A stretch of DNA of 64,000 bases from Emticicia sp040253585. GTDB taxonomy: Bacteria > Bacteroidota > Bacteroidia > Cytophagales > Spirosomataceae. Every line of letters starts with the position of its first letter. The first letter of the stretch is position 1. Shown here one piece after another: positions 43,275 through 52,320 of the stretch. The stretch covers positions 248,001 through 312,000 of the forward strand of contig NZ_JBELAU010000007.1 in assembly GCF_040253585.1 (NCBI RefSeq), given 5' to 3'. The translations under genes and the position numbers were made by a program. The notes beneath the pieces are model-generated. The model made no database searches and was not told the DNA's origin. It saw only the letters and a program-made list of their open reading frames with translations.

Positions 43275-44702
43275 TCACCCTTCCAAAAACTGTTTATTAA
43301 AATTAAGCAAAAAAACCTCTTTCACACCACGAGTAATGGCCGTATAAAGCCAGCGAATAAAATCGCTATCTACTTCGGCATCGGGCGGCAAATAGCCTTG
43401 GTCAACAAAGACTGCATCCCATTGGCCACCTTGTGATTTGTGGCAAGTCAGAGCATAGGCAAATTTTACTTGAAGAGCATTTAAGTAGGAATCTTTACGC
43501 AATAAATCTTGACGTTCTTTCTTAGATTTTACCCAAAAATAATCTTTCAATACATTTTCGTAGAGCATTTTATTCTCTTCGGCCGTTAGTGTTGGCGAAT
43601 TTGAATAAAGCGTATTCAGAATAATCTTACAATCAAATTCTTCTTCATCGGGATAATCGACGAGTTTTAGCGTTACATTGGCAAAACGCAAACCGTGCAT
43701 TTCTTCTTCTCGACGAATCTTGATGACTTCCACAAAATCACCGTTTGCAATAAATCCAGCTTTTGATTCTTCGCCCAAAACTGTATAATTATTTCTGACA
43801 ACCATCAGCATATCACCCGAATCAAGCTCATTTTCGGAGTAATTAATAGCAGTTCGGATATACCGATTATACTGCACCGCCGTTTTATTTGAGCGAGTGA
43901 TGATCGTTGTATTTTCTCGTCCGTATTTATCGTAGGCGTATCTGATTCCATCTTCCAGACGCTCGCCCGTCATTCTGTAAAAGTCCTTGTATTTGCTTGT
44001 AATTAACTGAATACTGGGCGTTTCTTCTTGCAATTGTTTTCGTAAATCGGTAGCATTTGTCAAAATCCCTGAGCCTTCTCCCTGACGCATTACTTCGGTC
44101 AGTACGTGTTCGGTCACGGTGGCGTGGTATCTTCCTGCCAAATGGTCGGCACTCAAAGCAGGGCTGACTTGCATTCCCACTGGTGGAAGTTGGGCTTCAT
44201 CGCCAATCAGAATGAGTTTGTTGGTTTCTTGCTCAAAAACAAAATCGAGTAAATCATGCAACAAACTATTAGTGCCAAATTCTCGGTCGTCCGAAATCAT
44301 CGAGGCTTCATCGACAATGTAAACTGTGCCTTCTTGTGTATTTTTCATGCGTTCAAAAACCAACGCACCTGTGTAGGTATTTTCTACTTGCCGATAAATT
44401 TTTTTGTGAATCGTCAAAGCCATTCGCTTCGAGTAGCTCGACATCACTTTGGCAGCTCGACCCGTTGGTGCGAGAAGCACTGCTTTATAGCCAAATTCTT
44501 TCAAAACCTTAATGAGCGTACTCACAAAAGTTGTTTTACCAGTTCCGGCATAACCTTTTAGTATGAATGTATCACGGAATCGTTCTTCATCCAGAATAAA
44601 TTCGTCCATCAATTTAAAAAGCTTCGCTTGTCCGAAAGTAGGAGTAAACGGAAATTTACTTAGAAATCTGGTAGAAGGTTTTATATTTTCGTCGAGTGCC
44701 AT
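43275..44702 (-). CDS. RecD-like superfamily 1 DNA helicase
   Basis: 475 residues. Walker A GYAGTGKT (50-57), Walker B TVYIVDEASM, IGDEAQLPPVG (motif III), and C-terminal UvrD-like motif YALTCHKSQGGQWDAVFVD with TAITRGVKEV. This is a short SF1B helicase like the stand-alone RecD/Dda type, without the N-terminal RecD2 extension. It probably unwinds DNA 5' to 3' in repair or fork restart. Followed closely by the Uma2 gene. Confidence 0.92.
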   Translation of the reverse strand: MALDENIKPSTRFLSKFPFTPTFGQAKLFKLMDEFILDEERFRDTFILKGYAGTGKTTFVSTLIKVLKEFGYKAVLLAPTGRAAKVMSSYSKRMALTIHKKIYRQVENTYTGALVFERMKNTQEGTVYIVDEASMISDDREFGTNSLLHDLLDFVFEQETNKLILIGDEAQLPPVGMQVSPALSADHLAGRYHATVTEHVLTEVMRQGEGSGILTNATDLRKQLQEETPSIQLITSKYKDFYRMTGERLEDGIRYAYDKYGRENTTIITRSNKTAVQYNRYIRTAINYSENELDSGDMLMVVRNNYTVLGEESKAGFIANGDFVEVIKIRREEEMHGLRFANVTLKLVDYPDEEEFDCKIILNTLYSNSPTLTAEENKMLYENVLKDYFWVKSKKERQDLLRKDSYLNALQVKFAYALTCHKSQGGQWDAVFVDQGYLPPDAEVDSDFIRWLYTAITRGVKEVFLLNFNKQFLEG

Positions 44703-44846
44703 TGTCTAAATGTATAATTAAGAATGTAGAATGAAGAATGTAGTTTTTCTGATGATACACACTCATAATCTCTAATCCAAGTGCAAAATAAACCTTTAAA
44801 TTTTAAAAACATTCAAGATTCATGAAATCCCTCGTGGCTGATTCAT

Positions 44847-44854
44847 TATCTTTG
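44847..44854 (+). promoter_or_regulatory. -7 element of the Nudix gene
   Basis: TATCTTTG, perfect TAnnTTTG, 20 bases before the ATG. The -33 region lacks TTG. Confidence 0.45.
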
Positions 44855-44874
44855 TGCCGAAATAGCTAAACTAA

Positions 44875-45348
44875 ATGTCACAATCGGAAGTTCAAATAAA
44901 CGCCCAACAACTTTATGGAAACAGAATTAGGGTGCGTGCGTGTGGAATTTGTATCGAAAACGACCGAGTGCTGATGATTGGGCATCGGGCAATTTTGGGC
45001 GAAAATACTTTTTGGAGTCCACCAGGTGGAGGTGTAGAAGTTGGCGAAATGGCCGAAGACGCCTTGAGAAGAGAGTTTTTGGAAGAAACTGGGCTTGAAA
45101 TAGAAGTTGGTAAACTATTGATAATGAATGAGTTCGTGAAACTGCCTTTGCACGGAATCGAGCTGTTTTTTATAGTGAAAAGAGTAGGAGGAGAGTTGGC
45201 TTTGGGGCACGACCCTGAAATGAATTTGGATGAACAACTGATTCAAAAAATAGAATGGTTGTCGTTAGATGAAATAAAAAGATTAAATTTGAGCGAAAAA
45301 CACCAATTTTGGCAAAAGTTTGGAAGTTTTGATGAGATAATTGCGTAA
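44875..45348 (+). CDS. Nudix hydrolase
   Basis: 157 residues. Complete Nudix box from Gly52 to Gly73 (G-x5-E-x7-REFLEETG), in a fold starting RVRACGICIENDRVLMIGH. It hydrolyses a nucleoside diphosphate linked to another group with Mg2+. Substrate is unknown; the box is followed by no extra domain. Monocistronic. Confidence 0.93.
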   Translation: MSQSEVQINAQQLYGNRIRVRACGICIENDRVLMIGHRAILGENTFWSPPGGGVEVGEMAEDALRREFLEETGLEIEVGKLLIMNEFVKLPLHGIELFFIVKRVGGELALGHDPEMNLDEQLIQKIEWLSLDEIKRLNLSEKHQFWQKFGSFDEIIA

Positions 45349-45481
45349 AAACTTGTTTAAATATTGTTACAGATTGTTTAATTTGTTGCAAATTGTTGTG
45401 TTGTAGAATATATTCTTCAAAGGCTTAACAATCATGTAACCACTTGAAACAAAAATAACAACTTTTAACTAAGTCTGATTT

Positions 45482-45489
45482 TACTTTTG
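45482..45489 (+). promoter_or_regulatory. -7 element of the DUF3822-coaD unit
   Basis: TACTTTTG, perfect TAnnTTTG, 26 bases before the TTG start of the DUF3822 gene. No TTG at the ideal -33 distance. Confidence 0.45.
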
Positions 45490-45515
45490 CTAATAATCTA
45501 AATTGATTAAAATCA

Positions 45516-46394
45516 TTGGAGAATCCTGTTTTAAATATATCACCGAGTTTTGAAATAAAAGACGACCGCTTCGATACCAACCAGATAGCCGACTGCCATC
45601 TGTTGATTGAAGTAAGCCGTGACCGCTTTAGATTTACTGTTTATAATACCCTCCACGATGTAATTATGTGGCTGGAAGATTATCATGTTTTTTCATTGTT
45701 GAACGAAAATCAGTTATTAAAAACACTCAAAACAGTTTATCAAGAACACCAGTTTTTGGCGGCTAATTACTGGAAAACGATTCGATTATCGGTCAATGCC
45801 AATCATTTTACGCTTATTCCTGACGAATACTACGAAGCCGATGAAATAGCCAAGTATTTAAATTTTGCAGCTGGAAAAAACGTATCGGAACGAGAGCAAA
45901 TCTTTGATTTTAAACAAAGTCGTTTTGGAGCAGTTTGCATTTTTGGCATCGAAAAAGATACTTTTGCCTGGTTTAAGGAGATGTACCCAGCCCGCAAAAT
46001 TGATCCAGTACCTGTAATAGGCTCGTTGATTGAGGGTATTGTGCAGGATAAAAATAACGATGGTTTACATCTTTATTTTGAAGACTATTATATTACGATT
46101 ATTTATTTTAAAGACGCTAAATTGCATTTTTGTAATCGTTTTCATTTCCGAACATCACAAGATATGGTCTATCATGTATTATTTGTGATGAACGAACTTG
46201 GTTTACCTGTCGATACTCCAACGATGTTTTATGGTGAAATTACCTCGTTTTCGGAAAGATACATTCAGCTTACGCAGTCGCTCAGTGATGTAAAGTTTGC
46301 ACTAAATCCAACAAAAATTCGTTTTAGTCAATACTTTGATGATTTACCCGAACATCGTTATTATACATTGTTTAGTTCGTTTTATTTGTATTGA
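45516..46394 (+). CDS. DUF3822 family protein
   Basis: 292 residues, apparently starting at TTG (MENPVLNISPSFEIKDDRF); a stop codon lies ten bases upstream in frame, so no earlier start exists. The protein alternates ADCHLLIEVSRDRFRFTVYN and GLHLYFEDYYITIIYFKDAKLHFCNRFHF, two similar halves like an actin-like ATPase fold. DUF3822 proteins are restricted to Bacteroidota and often lie near coaD, as here. Function unknown. Confidence 0.85.
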   Translation: MENPVLNISPSFEIKDDRFDTNQIADCHLLIEVSRDRFRFTVYNTLHDVIMWLEDYHVFSLLNENQLLKTLKTVYQEHQFLAANYWKTIRLSVNANHFTLIPDEYYEADEIAKYLNFAAGKNVSEREQIFDFKQSRFGAVCIFGIEKDTFAWFKEMYPARKIDPVPVIGSLIEGIVQDKNNDGLHLYFEDYYITIIYFKDAKLHFCNRFHFRTSQDMVYHVLFVMNELGLPVDTPTMFYGEITSFSERYIQLTQSLSDVKFALNPTKIRFSQYFDDLPEHRYYTLFSSFYLY

Positions 46395-46413
46395 TATTTG
46401 GATGAATTGATAA

Positions 46414-46434
46414 GAACGTCCAGTTTGGACGTTT
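46414..46434. repeat. Dispersed 21-bp palindrome, copy 3
   Basis: GAACGTCCAG, one base, TTGGACGTTT, followed by CTAC. It matches the copy at 25380 except for two arm bases. Located in the gap before coaD. Confidence 0.6.
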
Positions 46435-46458
46435 CTACAAGTAAAAAAATAAAATAAC

Positions 46459-46914
46459 ATGAAAAAAGTTGCCCTTTTCCCAGGTTCGTTCGACCCCTTC
46501 ACCAAAGGGCATGCTGATATTGTGATGCGTGGATTAAAACTTTTTGATGAAGTAATTATCGGTATCGGTACAAATTCGGCTAAAAAACGTTATTTCTCAC
46601 TCGAAATGATGACCGAAAAAATTAGAGAGACTTTTAAAGATAATAAAAGTGTAAAAATTATCTCCTACGACGACTTAACAGCGAATGCGGCGGTAGCAAA
46701 TGGAGCAAATTTTTTGTTAAGAGGTTTAAGAAATACAACTGATTTTGAATATGAAAATACTATTTCGCAAGTAAACCGACACTTGGTTGGCGGGCTTGAA
46801 ACCGTTTTCTTAATCACCTCCCCAGAACTTGCCCCAATCAGTTCTACAATCGTTCGTGAGTTACACAAATATGGGGCAAAAGTAGATGATTTTTTGCCTT
46901 ATGATTTGGATTAA
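46459..46914 (+). CDS. coaD: Phosphopantetheine adenylyltransferase
   Basis: 151 residues. PGSFDPFTKGHADIVMRG carries the nucleotidyltransferase T/HxGH motif, with ANFLLRGLRNTTDFEYE and the ISSTIVRE C-terminal motif. The enzyme joins ATP and phosphopantetheine to dephospho-CoA, the penultimate CoA step. Full length for the family. Confidence 0.98.
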   Translation: MKKVALFPGSFDPFTKGHADIVMRGLKLFDEVIIGIGTNSAKKRYFSLEMMTEKIRETFKDNKSVKIISYDDLTANAAVANGANFLLRGLRNTTDFEYENTISQVNRHLVGGLETVFLITSPELAPISSTIVRELHKYGAKVDDFLPYDLD

Positions 46915-46937
46915 GATTTTATAAACCATCAAATATT

Positions 46938-47369
46938 ATGAAAAATATCCTTTTTTTAGTTTTAGTATTATTTGCCTTTAGTTGCAAAAAATCAGAAGTA
47001 ACAACTAATGAACCAATAAAAGTTCTTTCGGCCAATTTCTGGAAACTTGACCGCTTTGCTGATACAGATGGTAAAACCTTGAGTCAAAATCAATTAAATT
47101 CGCAAGCACAAGCACTTTTTGGTTTAGATTATGAATTTCGTGATGATAATGTAACCCGTGCAAAAGACCGCATTACAAAACAAATCTTGAATGCAGGAAC
47201 TTGGTATCTGATTCAAGATAATCAAGTTTTAGATATTGATATTTTGGGTTTTAAAGGGCAATTTAGAGTAGTCGAAATATCGAAGACTAAGATGGTTCTA
47301 CAGGCCGAAAACAACAAAATGATTAGTGCTGGACAATTCGTAAATATGGAGTTTATTCCCGCATTATAG
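46938..47369 (+). CDS. Lipoprotein of unknown function (lipocalin-like)
   Basis: 143 residues. Lipobox FAFSC with cysteine at about 16, followed by charged residues. The mature part (FWKLDRFADTDGKTL ... GTWYLIQDNQVLDIDILGFKGQFRVVEISKTKMVLQ) is an all-beta pattern similar to lipocalin-like domains in this phylum. It sits 23 bases after coaD and may be read through from it. Confidence 0.75.
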   Translation: MKNILFLVLVLFAFSCKKSEVTTNEPIKVLSANFWKLDRFADTDGKTLSQNQLNSQAQALFGLDYEFRDDNVTRAKDRITKQILNAGTWYLIQDNQVLDIDILGFKGQFRVVEISKTKMVLQAENNKMISAGQFVNMEFIPAL

Positions 47370-47378
47370 CCACACCCA

Positions 47379-47414
47379 ACCCTCCTTATCGGTGGTCCGA
47401 CCCAATAGGAGGGT
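47379..47414. repeat. REP-like inverted repeat before murF-alr
   Basis: Outer arms ACCCTCCT and AGGAGGGT enclose an inner CGG-TGGT-CCG hairpin. The CCTCC/GGAGG arms resemble those of the element at 12078. It could end transcription of the lipoprotein gene. Confidence 0.45.
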
Positions 47415-47430
47415 GCTAAATCTTTCGTAA

Positions 47431-49920
47431 GTGAATTTCCTTTCCGAACCTATTATTTCTCAGGCTACGGTGCTGCTAACCGATAGCCGTTTTGTGTCTC
47501 AACCTGAGCATAGCATATTTTTTGCCATCAAAGGCGAGCGTCATGATGGTCATGCCTTCATCAAAGACCTTTACGAAAAAGGTGTGCGTGAGTTTGTGAT
47601 TGAGAAAAAAGCACTCAATGAGACCCTAAAATCTCAATTCGAAAACTTATCAGACGCTCAATTTTTTGTGGTCGAAAATGCTATTCGTGCTTTACAGCAT
47701 TTGGTTGCGAAACACCGTCAAGCATTTGATATTCCAGTAGTTGGTGTCACAGGTAGTAATGGCAAAACGATTGTAAAAGAATGGTTGAGCGTATTACTGG
47801 CTAAAGATTATAATTTAGTAAAAAGTCCACGAAGCTATAATTCACAAATTGGCGTGCCGTTATCGGTTTGGGAAATAAACGAACACCATGATTTCGGTGT
47901 TTTTGAGGCTGGTATCTCAAAATCGGGCGAAATGGAATTTCTCGAACCAGTCATTCGACCGACCATCGGCATTTTTACAAATCTTGGTTCTGCTCACGAC
48001 GAAGGTTTCAGAAGTAGAAAACAAAAAGCTACCGAAAAACTTCGCTTGTTTCAGCGAAGTAAAACCCTCATATACTGCAAAGACTACGAAGATATTGATG
48101 ATGAAATCAGAATTTTACTAAAAGCTGTCAACCCAAGCATTGAGCTGATTGGTTGGTCAAGAAAAGCGGGTAGTAAAATCTTTGTTAATGCCACCAAACA
48201 TAATACCTACTTCACTTTACAGATTTTGTGGAATAGCCAAATCTATGATTTTAAGATTCCATTTGCCGATGATGCTTCCATCGAAAATGCTACGCATTGT
48301 ATTTTCTTGATGCTGTATCAAGGCATCAATACGACTGAAATTCAAAGCCGTTTGGATATGCTCAAACCGATAGCAATGCGTTTGGAATTGAAGCAGGGAA
48401 TCAATGATTGTTATCTAATTGATGATACTTATAACAACGACTACGCAGGCCTTTCGGTTGCTCTTGATTTCATGACTCAGCAACATACAAAGAGAGATAA
48501 AGTGTTGATTATCAGTGATGTGTTACAGTCTGGTTTAGAAGAAGCTGATTTGTATGAAAGCATAGCCGAACTTATCAAGGGTAAGCAAATTGATAGAGTG
48601 ATTGGCATCGGAGAAGTAATTTCTCGTAATCAAAAATCTTTCTATACGTCGGCGATTAGTGATAAAAAAAGCAATATTGCACCAATGGTTTTTTATCAAT
48701 CCACTGAAGAGTTTTTGGAAAAATATCCTATTAACCAACTTCAAAGTTCATTGATATTGGTGAAAGGAGCCAGAAAATTTGAGTTCGAGAAAATTATCAA
48801 TCGACTAACGCTGAAGGTTCACGGAACTGTCTTTGAAGTAAATCTCGATGCTTTGACTAATAACCTGAATTTTTACAGAAATAAAATTGGTTCGGGTACA
48901 AAAATAATGGTAATGGTAAAAGCATTTGCTTACGGAAGTGGTAGTGCTGAGGTAGCCAGTTTGCTGGAATATCACCGAGTGGATTATCTGGGAGTTGCTT
49001 ATACTGACGAAGGTGTTGTGCTCCGCCAAAATGGAATAAAACTTCCAATTATGGTACTCAATCCGCAACCTGAATCGTTTGCAAAGTTAATTGAGTATAA
49101 TTTAGAACCAGAAATCTATAGTTTTAAGGTTTTTGAACAGTTCTTAAGTTTTATCAAATCTTTTGAAAATAAGATCTTTAAAGTTCACCTCAAACTTGAT
49201 ACAGGAATGCATCGACTGGGTTTTGAGGCACAAGACATTGATCGACTGATTGAGTTATTGAAGCAAAATACAAAAGTTAAAGTTGCTTCAATTTTTAGCC
49301 ATTTGGTTGGGGCTGATGAAAGCGAGCACAATGCTTTTTCTAAAACTCAAATAGAGCGATTTGAGCAAATGTCGCAACAAATTATTGATGTTTTAGATGG
49401 GCAAAAACCTTTGCGACACATCTGTAACTCAGCAGGAATTATTCGTTTTCCTGAAGCAAAATTCGATATGGTTCGTCTCGGAATCGGTCTTTACGGCGTG
49501 GAAGTAACAGGCACTGAGCAAAAAGAATTGCAAACCGTCGGGACATTGAAAACTGTAATTTCTCAGATAAAACACCTAAAATCGGGTGAAACAATTGGTT
49601 ATAGTCGAAAAGGTGTTTTAGAAAAAGACTCAAAAATTGCAACGATTGCTATTGGCTACGCCGATGGTTTTGACCGTGGTTTCAGTAAAGGTGTAGGCAG
49701 AGTGTTAGTCAATGGCGTGGTTTGTCCTGTGGTAGGGAATGTGTGTATGGATATGACGATGATTGATGTAAGCGAAGCCAACTGCAAAGAGGGCGATGAA
49801 GTGATAATATTCGGTAAAGACTTATCTATCAAAGATTTAGCTGCTTCGATTGACACAATTTCCTATGAAATCCTGACAGGCGTAAGCGAGCGTGTAAAGC
49901 GAGTTTTTTATAAAGAATAA
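47431..49920 (+). CDS. murF-alr: Bifunctional MurF ligase - alanine racemase
   Basis: 829 residues starting at GTG. N-terminal MurF (UDP-MurNAc-tripeptide:D-Ala-D-Ala ligase) with the ATP loop GVTGSNGKT (Lys112) and the central Mur ligase domain. C-terminal alanine racemase with the pyridoxal-phosphate lysine at 497 (VKAFAYGSG), catalytic tyrosine region LGIGLYGVEVTG and NVCMDMTMIDV. The fusion makes D-Ala and adds D-Ala-D-Ala to the cell-wall precursor, and is known in Bacteroidota. Full length for both enzymes. Confidence 0.95.
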   Translation: MNFLSEPIISQATVLLTDSRFVSQPEHSIFFAIKGERHDGHAFIKDLYEKGVREFVIEKKALNETLKSQFENLSDAQFFVVENAIRALQHLVAKHRQAFDIPVVGVTGSNGKTIVKEWLSVLLAKDYNLVKSPRSYNSQIGVPLSVWEINEHHDFGVFEAGISKSGEMEFLEPVIRPTIGIFTNLGSAHDEGFRSRKQKATEKLRLFQRSKTLIYCKDYEDIDDEIRILLKAVNPSIELIGWSRKAGSKIFVNATKHNTYFTLQILWNSQIYDFKIPFADDASIENATHCIFLMLYQGINTTEIQSRLDMLKPIAMRLELKQGINDCYLIDDTYNNDYAGLSVALDFMTQQHTKRDKVLIISDVLQSGLEEADLYESIAELIKGKQIDRVIGIGEVISRNQKSFYTSAISDKKSNIAPMVFYQSTEEFLEKYPINQLQSSLILVKGARKFEFEKIINRLTLKVHGTVFEVNLDALTNNLNFYRNKIGSGTKIMVMVKAFAYGSGSAEVASLLEYHRVDYLGVAYTDEGVVLRQNGIKLPIMVLNPQPESFAKLIEYNLEPEIYSFKVFEQFLSFIKSFENKIFKVHLKLDTGMHRLGFEAQDIDRLIELLKQNTKVKVASIFSHLVGADESEHNAFSKTQIERFEQMSQQIIDVLDGQKPLRHICNSAGIIRFPEAKFDMVRLGIGLYGVEVTGTEQKELQTVGTLKTVISQIKHLKSGETIGYSRKGVLEKDSKIATIAIGYADGFDRGFSKGVGRVLVNGVVCPVVGNVCMDMTMIDVSEANCKEGDEVIIFGKDLSIKDLAASIDTISYEILTGVSERVKRVFYKE

Positions 49921-49927
49921 AAAAAAG

Positions 49928-49960
49928 AAATTGGCATACCTCAATAAAGTGTGCCAATTT
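49928..49960. terminator. Bidirectional terminator after murF-alr
   Basis: Twelve-base arms AAATTGGCATAC and GTGTGCCAATTT (one wobble) with A run upstream and T run downstream, between the racemase and lipoprotein stop codons. Confidence 0.85.
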
Positions 49961-49971
49961 TTTCTATCTAT

Positions 49972-50940
49972 TTAGAGTTTATCCAGAGCTGCCAGAACAT
50001 CTTTTTCGGTATAAGACTTCAAATCAATTTCAACTGTTTGTTGTTTTTCAACTTTTATATCCTTAAAGTAAGCGAATATCTCACCATCTTTGGTTTGTGC
50101 CAATGCCACAATTTTTACTTCTTCACCTACTGGTACTTCAAGCGATTTTCCTTGATAGACTTGAATAACTGAATTTATATTAGGAAAAAGCATAAATATT
50201 ATCATGTTTTCCAAACCCAATTTGGGCGAAACAAAATTTACATTGGTTTTTTCTCCAGCGTAATCATAAAACTTATCACAGTTAATCCAGCCAAAACGTT
50301 GAGGAAATAATTCATATGTACCTCTTCCTGCAAAGATTGGCTGAACTTTTTTAATCGTATCATTTCTTATTGTATCTCTTGGTGCTTCGGCCCAAGTGAA
50401 ATTTTCTTGGTTGTTAATTGCTTCATAAAACAACCACATATTTTCATCAGGCTCCTTAGCTGGAACCGAGATGTTCGGAGGATTTAGAGGGATTATATTA
50501 AGATTTACTCCGTTTTTACTTACATTCAAGTAGATTGCTCCGCCTGTAACCAACATTCTATTAAAAGAAACCGTTGGTTTTTGGTGCAAAAGCATATCTT
50601 TTAGGGTATATAATTCAATAATTTCAATATCGAAAGGGTATGTAACCGCACCATTTTGCTGACTTCGCACATTCCATTCATAAAGCCATATTTTTGTGCC
50701 TTTTTTTGTGATAATTGGCAACTCATTGATATTATTCACTCTAATTTTTTCGGCTTTACTGGCAAGTTTTGAAAGTAAGGGAAGGTTTCGAGTGTTTTCA
50801 AAAACCTTATCTTTAAAAGGGTTTATTTCCTCGGTTACAGCTTCAACCTCCACAGGAATAAGTCGGTCCTTTGAGCATGAATACATCGAAATCGCAAAGA
50901 TTCCGAGTATAAATATTTTCAAAAATAAGTGTGATTTCAT
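49972..50940 (-). CDS. Lipoprotein of unknown function
   Basis: 322 residues. Lipobox ISMYSCSKDR with Cys at about 22. The mature part is beta-rich, including carboxypeptidase-like repeats (GGAIYLNVSKNGVNLNI, and a C-terminal VEVPVGEEVKIVALAQTKDGEI). No family is recognised. It lies 18 bases after the outer membrane protein gene on the same strand, so the two are co-expressed and may form a surface complex. Confidence 0.7.
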   Translation of the reverse strand: MKSHLFLKIFILGIFAISMYSCSKDRLIPVEVEAVTEEINPFKDKVFENTRNLPLLSKLASKAEKIRVNNINELPIITKKGTKIWLYEWNVRSQQNGAVTYPFDIEIIELYTLKDMLLHQKPTVSFNRMLVTGGAIYLNVSKNGVNLNIIPLNPPNISVPAKEPDENMWLFYEAINNQENFTWAEAPRDTIRNDTIKKVQPIFAGRGTYELFPQRFGWINCDKFYDYAGEKTNVNFVSPKLGLENMIIFMLFPNINSVIQVYQGKSLEVPVGEEVKIVALAQTKDGEIFAYFKDIKVEKQQTVEIDLKSYTEKDVLAALDKL

Positions 50941-50958
50941 AAGGTTTGTAGGTCGATA

Positions 50959-51513
50959 TTAGTGGATAACTGGACAGCTATTTTTCTTTTTTAATTTAAT
51001 AAAACCTGGGTAAATCAATAAGCCTGCTTCGGCATAAGCTTCGTCCCAGAGGATATTATATTTTATTTCAGCAAAAAACCTTGTAATGTGCGAACCAAAT
51101 GAAGTGCCGAGTCCTATTTTGGGTAATATGTTTTTTTCTTTGGCTTGGCTATTGATACTATTGATATGATTGAACCATTGGTTATATTCAGCCCCTGCGG
51201 TTATGTATAAATTTGGCTTTTGTGGCTCAACTCTACTTCTCTGATAAGAGATATTTTTGGTAGAAGTAATCAATAAAAAATGCACATTGAGGCCAGCATA
51301 AAGTTCATGAATCTCATTGAATTGGGGAGCATATTTTACGTCTGGCGTAAGAGTGATTCTGTTAGTAATTGGAATTTGTGAACGAATGCCTACACCAATA
51401 GTATTCAGCGGGAAATTGTACATCAATGAAGCTCCGAATGAAATCTTATCTTGTGCGTAAATAGTTGTTGATACAAGTAAAATTAAGCAAATTAATTTGG
51501 TCTTTTTTAGCAC
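50959..51513 (-). CDS. Outer membrane beta-barrel protein
   Basis: 184 residues from GTG (MLKKTKLICLILLVSTTIYAQ as signal peptide). The longer frame to 51609 begins at TTG upstream of a good promoter and is rejected. After the signal peptide the sequence is all alternating hydrophobic strands (ISFGASLMYNFPL, NLYITAGAEYNQWF, RFFAEIKYNILW), as in small eight-strand barrels. Function unknown; paired with the lipoprotein gene downstream. Confidence 0.75.
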   Translation of the reverse strand: MLKKTKLICLILLVSTTIYAQDKISFGASLMYNFPLNTIGVGIRSQIPITNRITLTPDVKYAPQFNEIHELYAGLNVHFLLITSTKNISYQRSRVEPQKPNLYITAGAEYNQWFNHINSINSQAKEKNILPKIGLGTSFGSHITRFFAEIKYNILWDEAYAEAGLLIYPGFIKLKKKNSCPVIH

Positions 51514-51553
51514 AGTTAAGTGTGTTTTTGATGTTTGTGAAATAACAGCTTCA

Positions 51554-51584
51554 CAAAAGTAAAATAATAATTTTACTACATCAA
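51554..51584 (-). promoter_or_regulatory. Promoter of the barrel-lipoprotein operon
   Basis: Minus strand TTG, 20 bases, TACTTTTG. Predicted start of transcription is about 35 bases before the GTG at 51513, supporting that start codon. Confidence 0.7.
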
Positions 51585-51713
51585 AAATCTTTATTGATTT
51601 GATAATCAATAGAATGATAAACCACTTTTTATTCTATAAATACACTTTAAGAAAATAATAAACACTACATTTACCCGATTTTAGAATATCATCGCTAAAC
51701 TCCACCAAATGAT

Positions 51714-51818
51714 ATGGCAAAAAGCCAAGATGCGAAGAAAGCTGTAAAAAAAGAGCCTTTGAAAACAGCCAAAGAGAAAAAAGAAGAAAAGCGTGAGAAA
51801 AAAGCCAAACGAGATTAG
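51714..51818 (+). CDS. Tiny Lys/Glu-rich protein (34 residues)
   Basis: ATG to TAG, 34 residues: MAKSQDAKKAVKK then EPLKTAKEKKEEKREKKAKRD. Highly charged, probably a single helix or disordered. Similar short Lys-rich proteins occur in Bacteroidota next to housekeeping genes. There is no domain. A weak -7 (TACATTTA) is about 41 bases upstream. Its reality rests on start, stop and composition. Confidence 0.5.
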   Translation: MAKSQDAKKAVKKEPLKTAKEKKEEKREKKAKRD

Positions 51819-51865
51819 AACGAAATTAGAATTGAGTATTTTTACTCAAATTGTCTCTTGGTTTT

Positions 51866-51896
51866 TTGTTTTATATTTATTTCGATTATAATTTTG
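51866..51896 (+). promoter_or_regulatory. Promoter of the small secreted protein gene
   Basis: TTG, 20 bases, TAATTTTG. Transcription would start at about 51902, after an in-frame ATG at 51899, so the ATG at 51941 must be the real start. Confidence 0.75.
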
Positions 51897-51940
51897 AAAT
51901 GTCATCGAAAGAGGACATTAACAAATATTATTCGAAAAAA

Positions 51941-52312
51941 ATGAAAAATAAATTTAACGCCTTAGTGGTGTTATCGGCTTTGGCGATAACCACTACGAGC
52001 TTTGCACAGACTAAAGCTCCAAATTCGGCTAATTATAAGCAGCAAAATCAGCTTTTGGGACGTAAACAAACGGCTTCAGCTCCTGCTCAAGTGCAGTTGA
52101 ATAACGATTATTCGACAAACCCATTGGCTAATCATCGTAATTATAAGGCACAAGGCACTGCCGAAACACAGTCAAAAACAGTTGTAGTAGCTGTCAATAA
52201 TAACGATAGCCACTCGAACTATAAGCAAAAAAACCTTTTGACGAGAAATGGCCGTGATGTGCGTTATAAGAAAATAAATAAAGCAGATTCGACACTGATT
52301 GTTGCTGAATAA
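51941..52312 (+). CDS. Small secreted repetitive protein of unknown function
   Basis: 123 residues from MKNKFNALVVLSALAITTTSFAQ (signal peptide). The mature part is polar, Asn/Gln/Lys-rich and disordered, with the motif N/S-NYK repeated (SANYKQQNQLL, NHRNYKAQG, HSNYKQKNLL), three copies. No family recognised. Monocistronic with its own promoter and terminator, so probably expressed at a high level. Confidence 0.7.
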   Translation: MKNKFNALVVLSALAITTTSFAQTKAPNSANYKQQNQLLGRKQTASAPAQVQLNNDYSTNPLANHRNYKAQGTAETQSKTVVVAVNNNDSHSNYKQKNLLTRNGRDVRYKKINKADSTLIVAE

Positions 52313-52320
52313 AATAGCCT

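Noticed and set aside
47431..49920. MurF-alanine racemase fusion as a novel finding
   Set aside because: Both halves are complete, but this fusion is already known in Bacteroidota.
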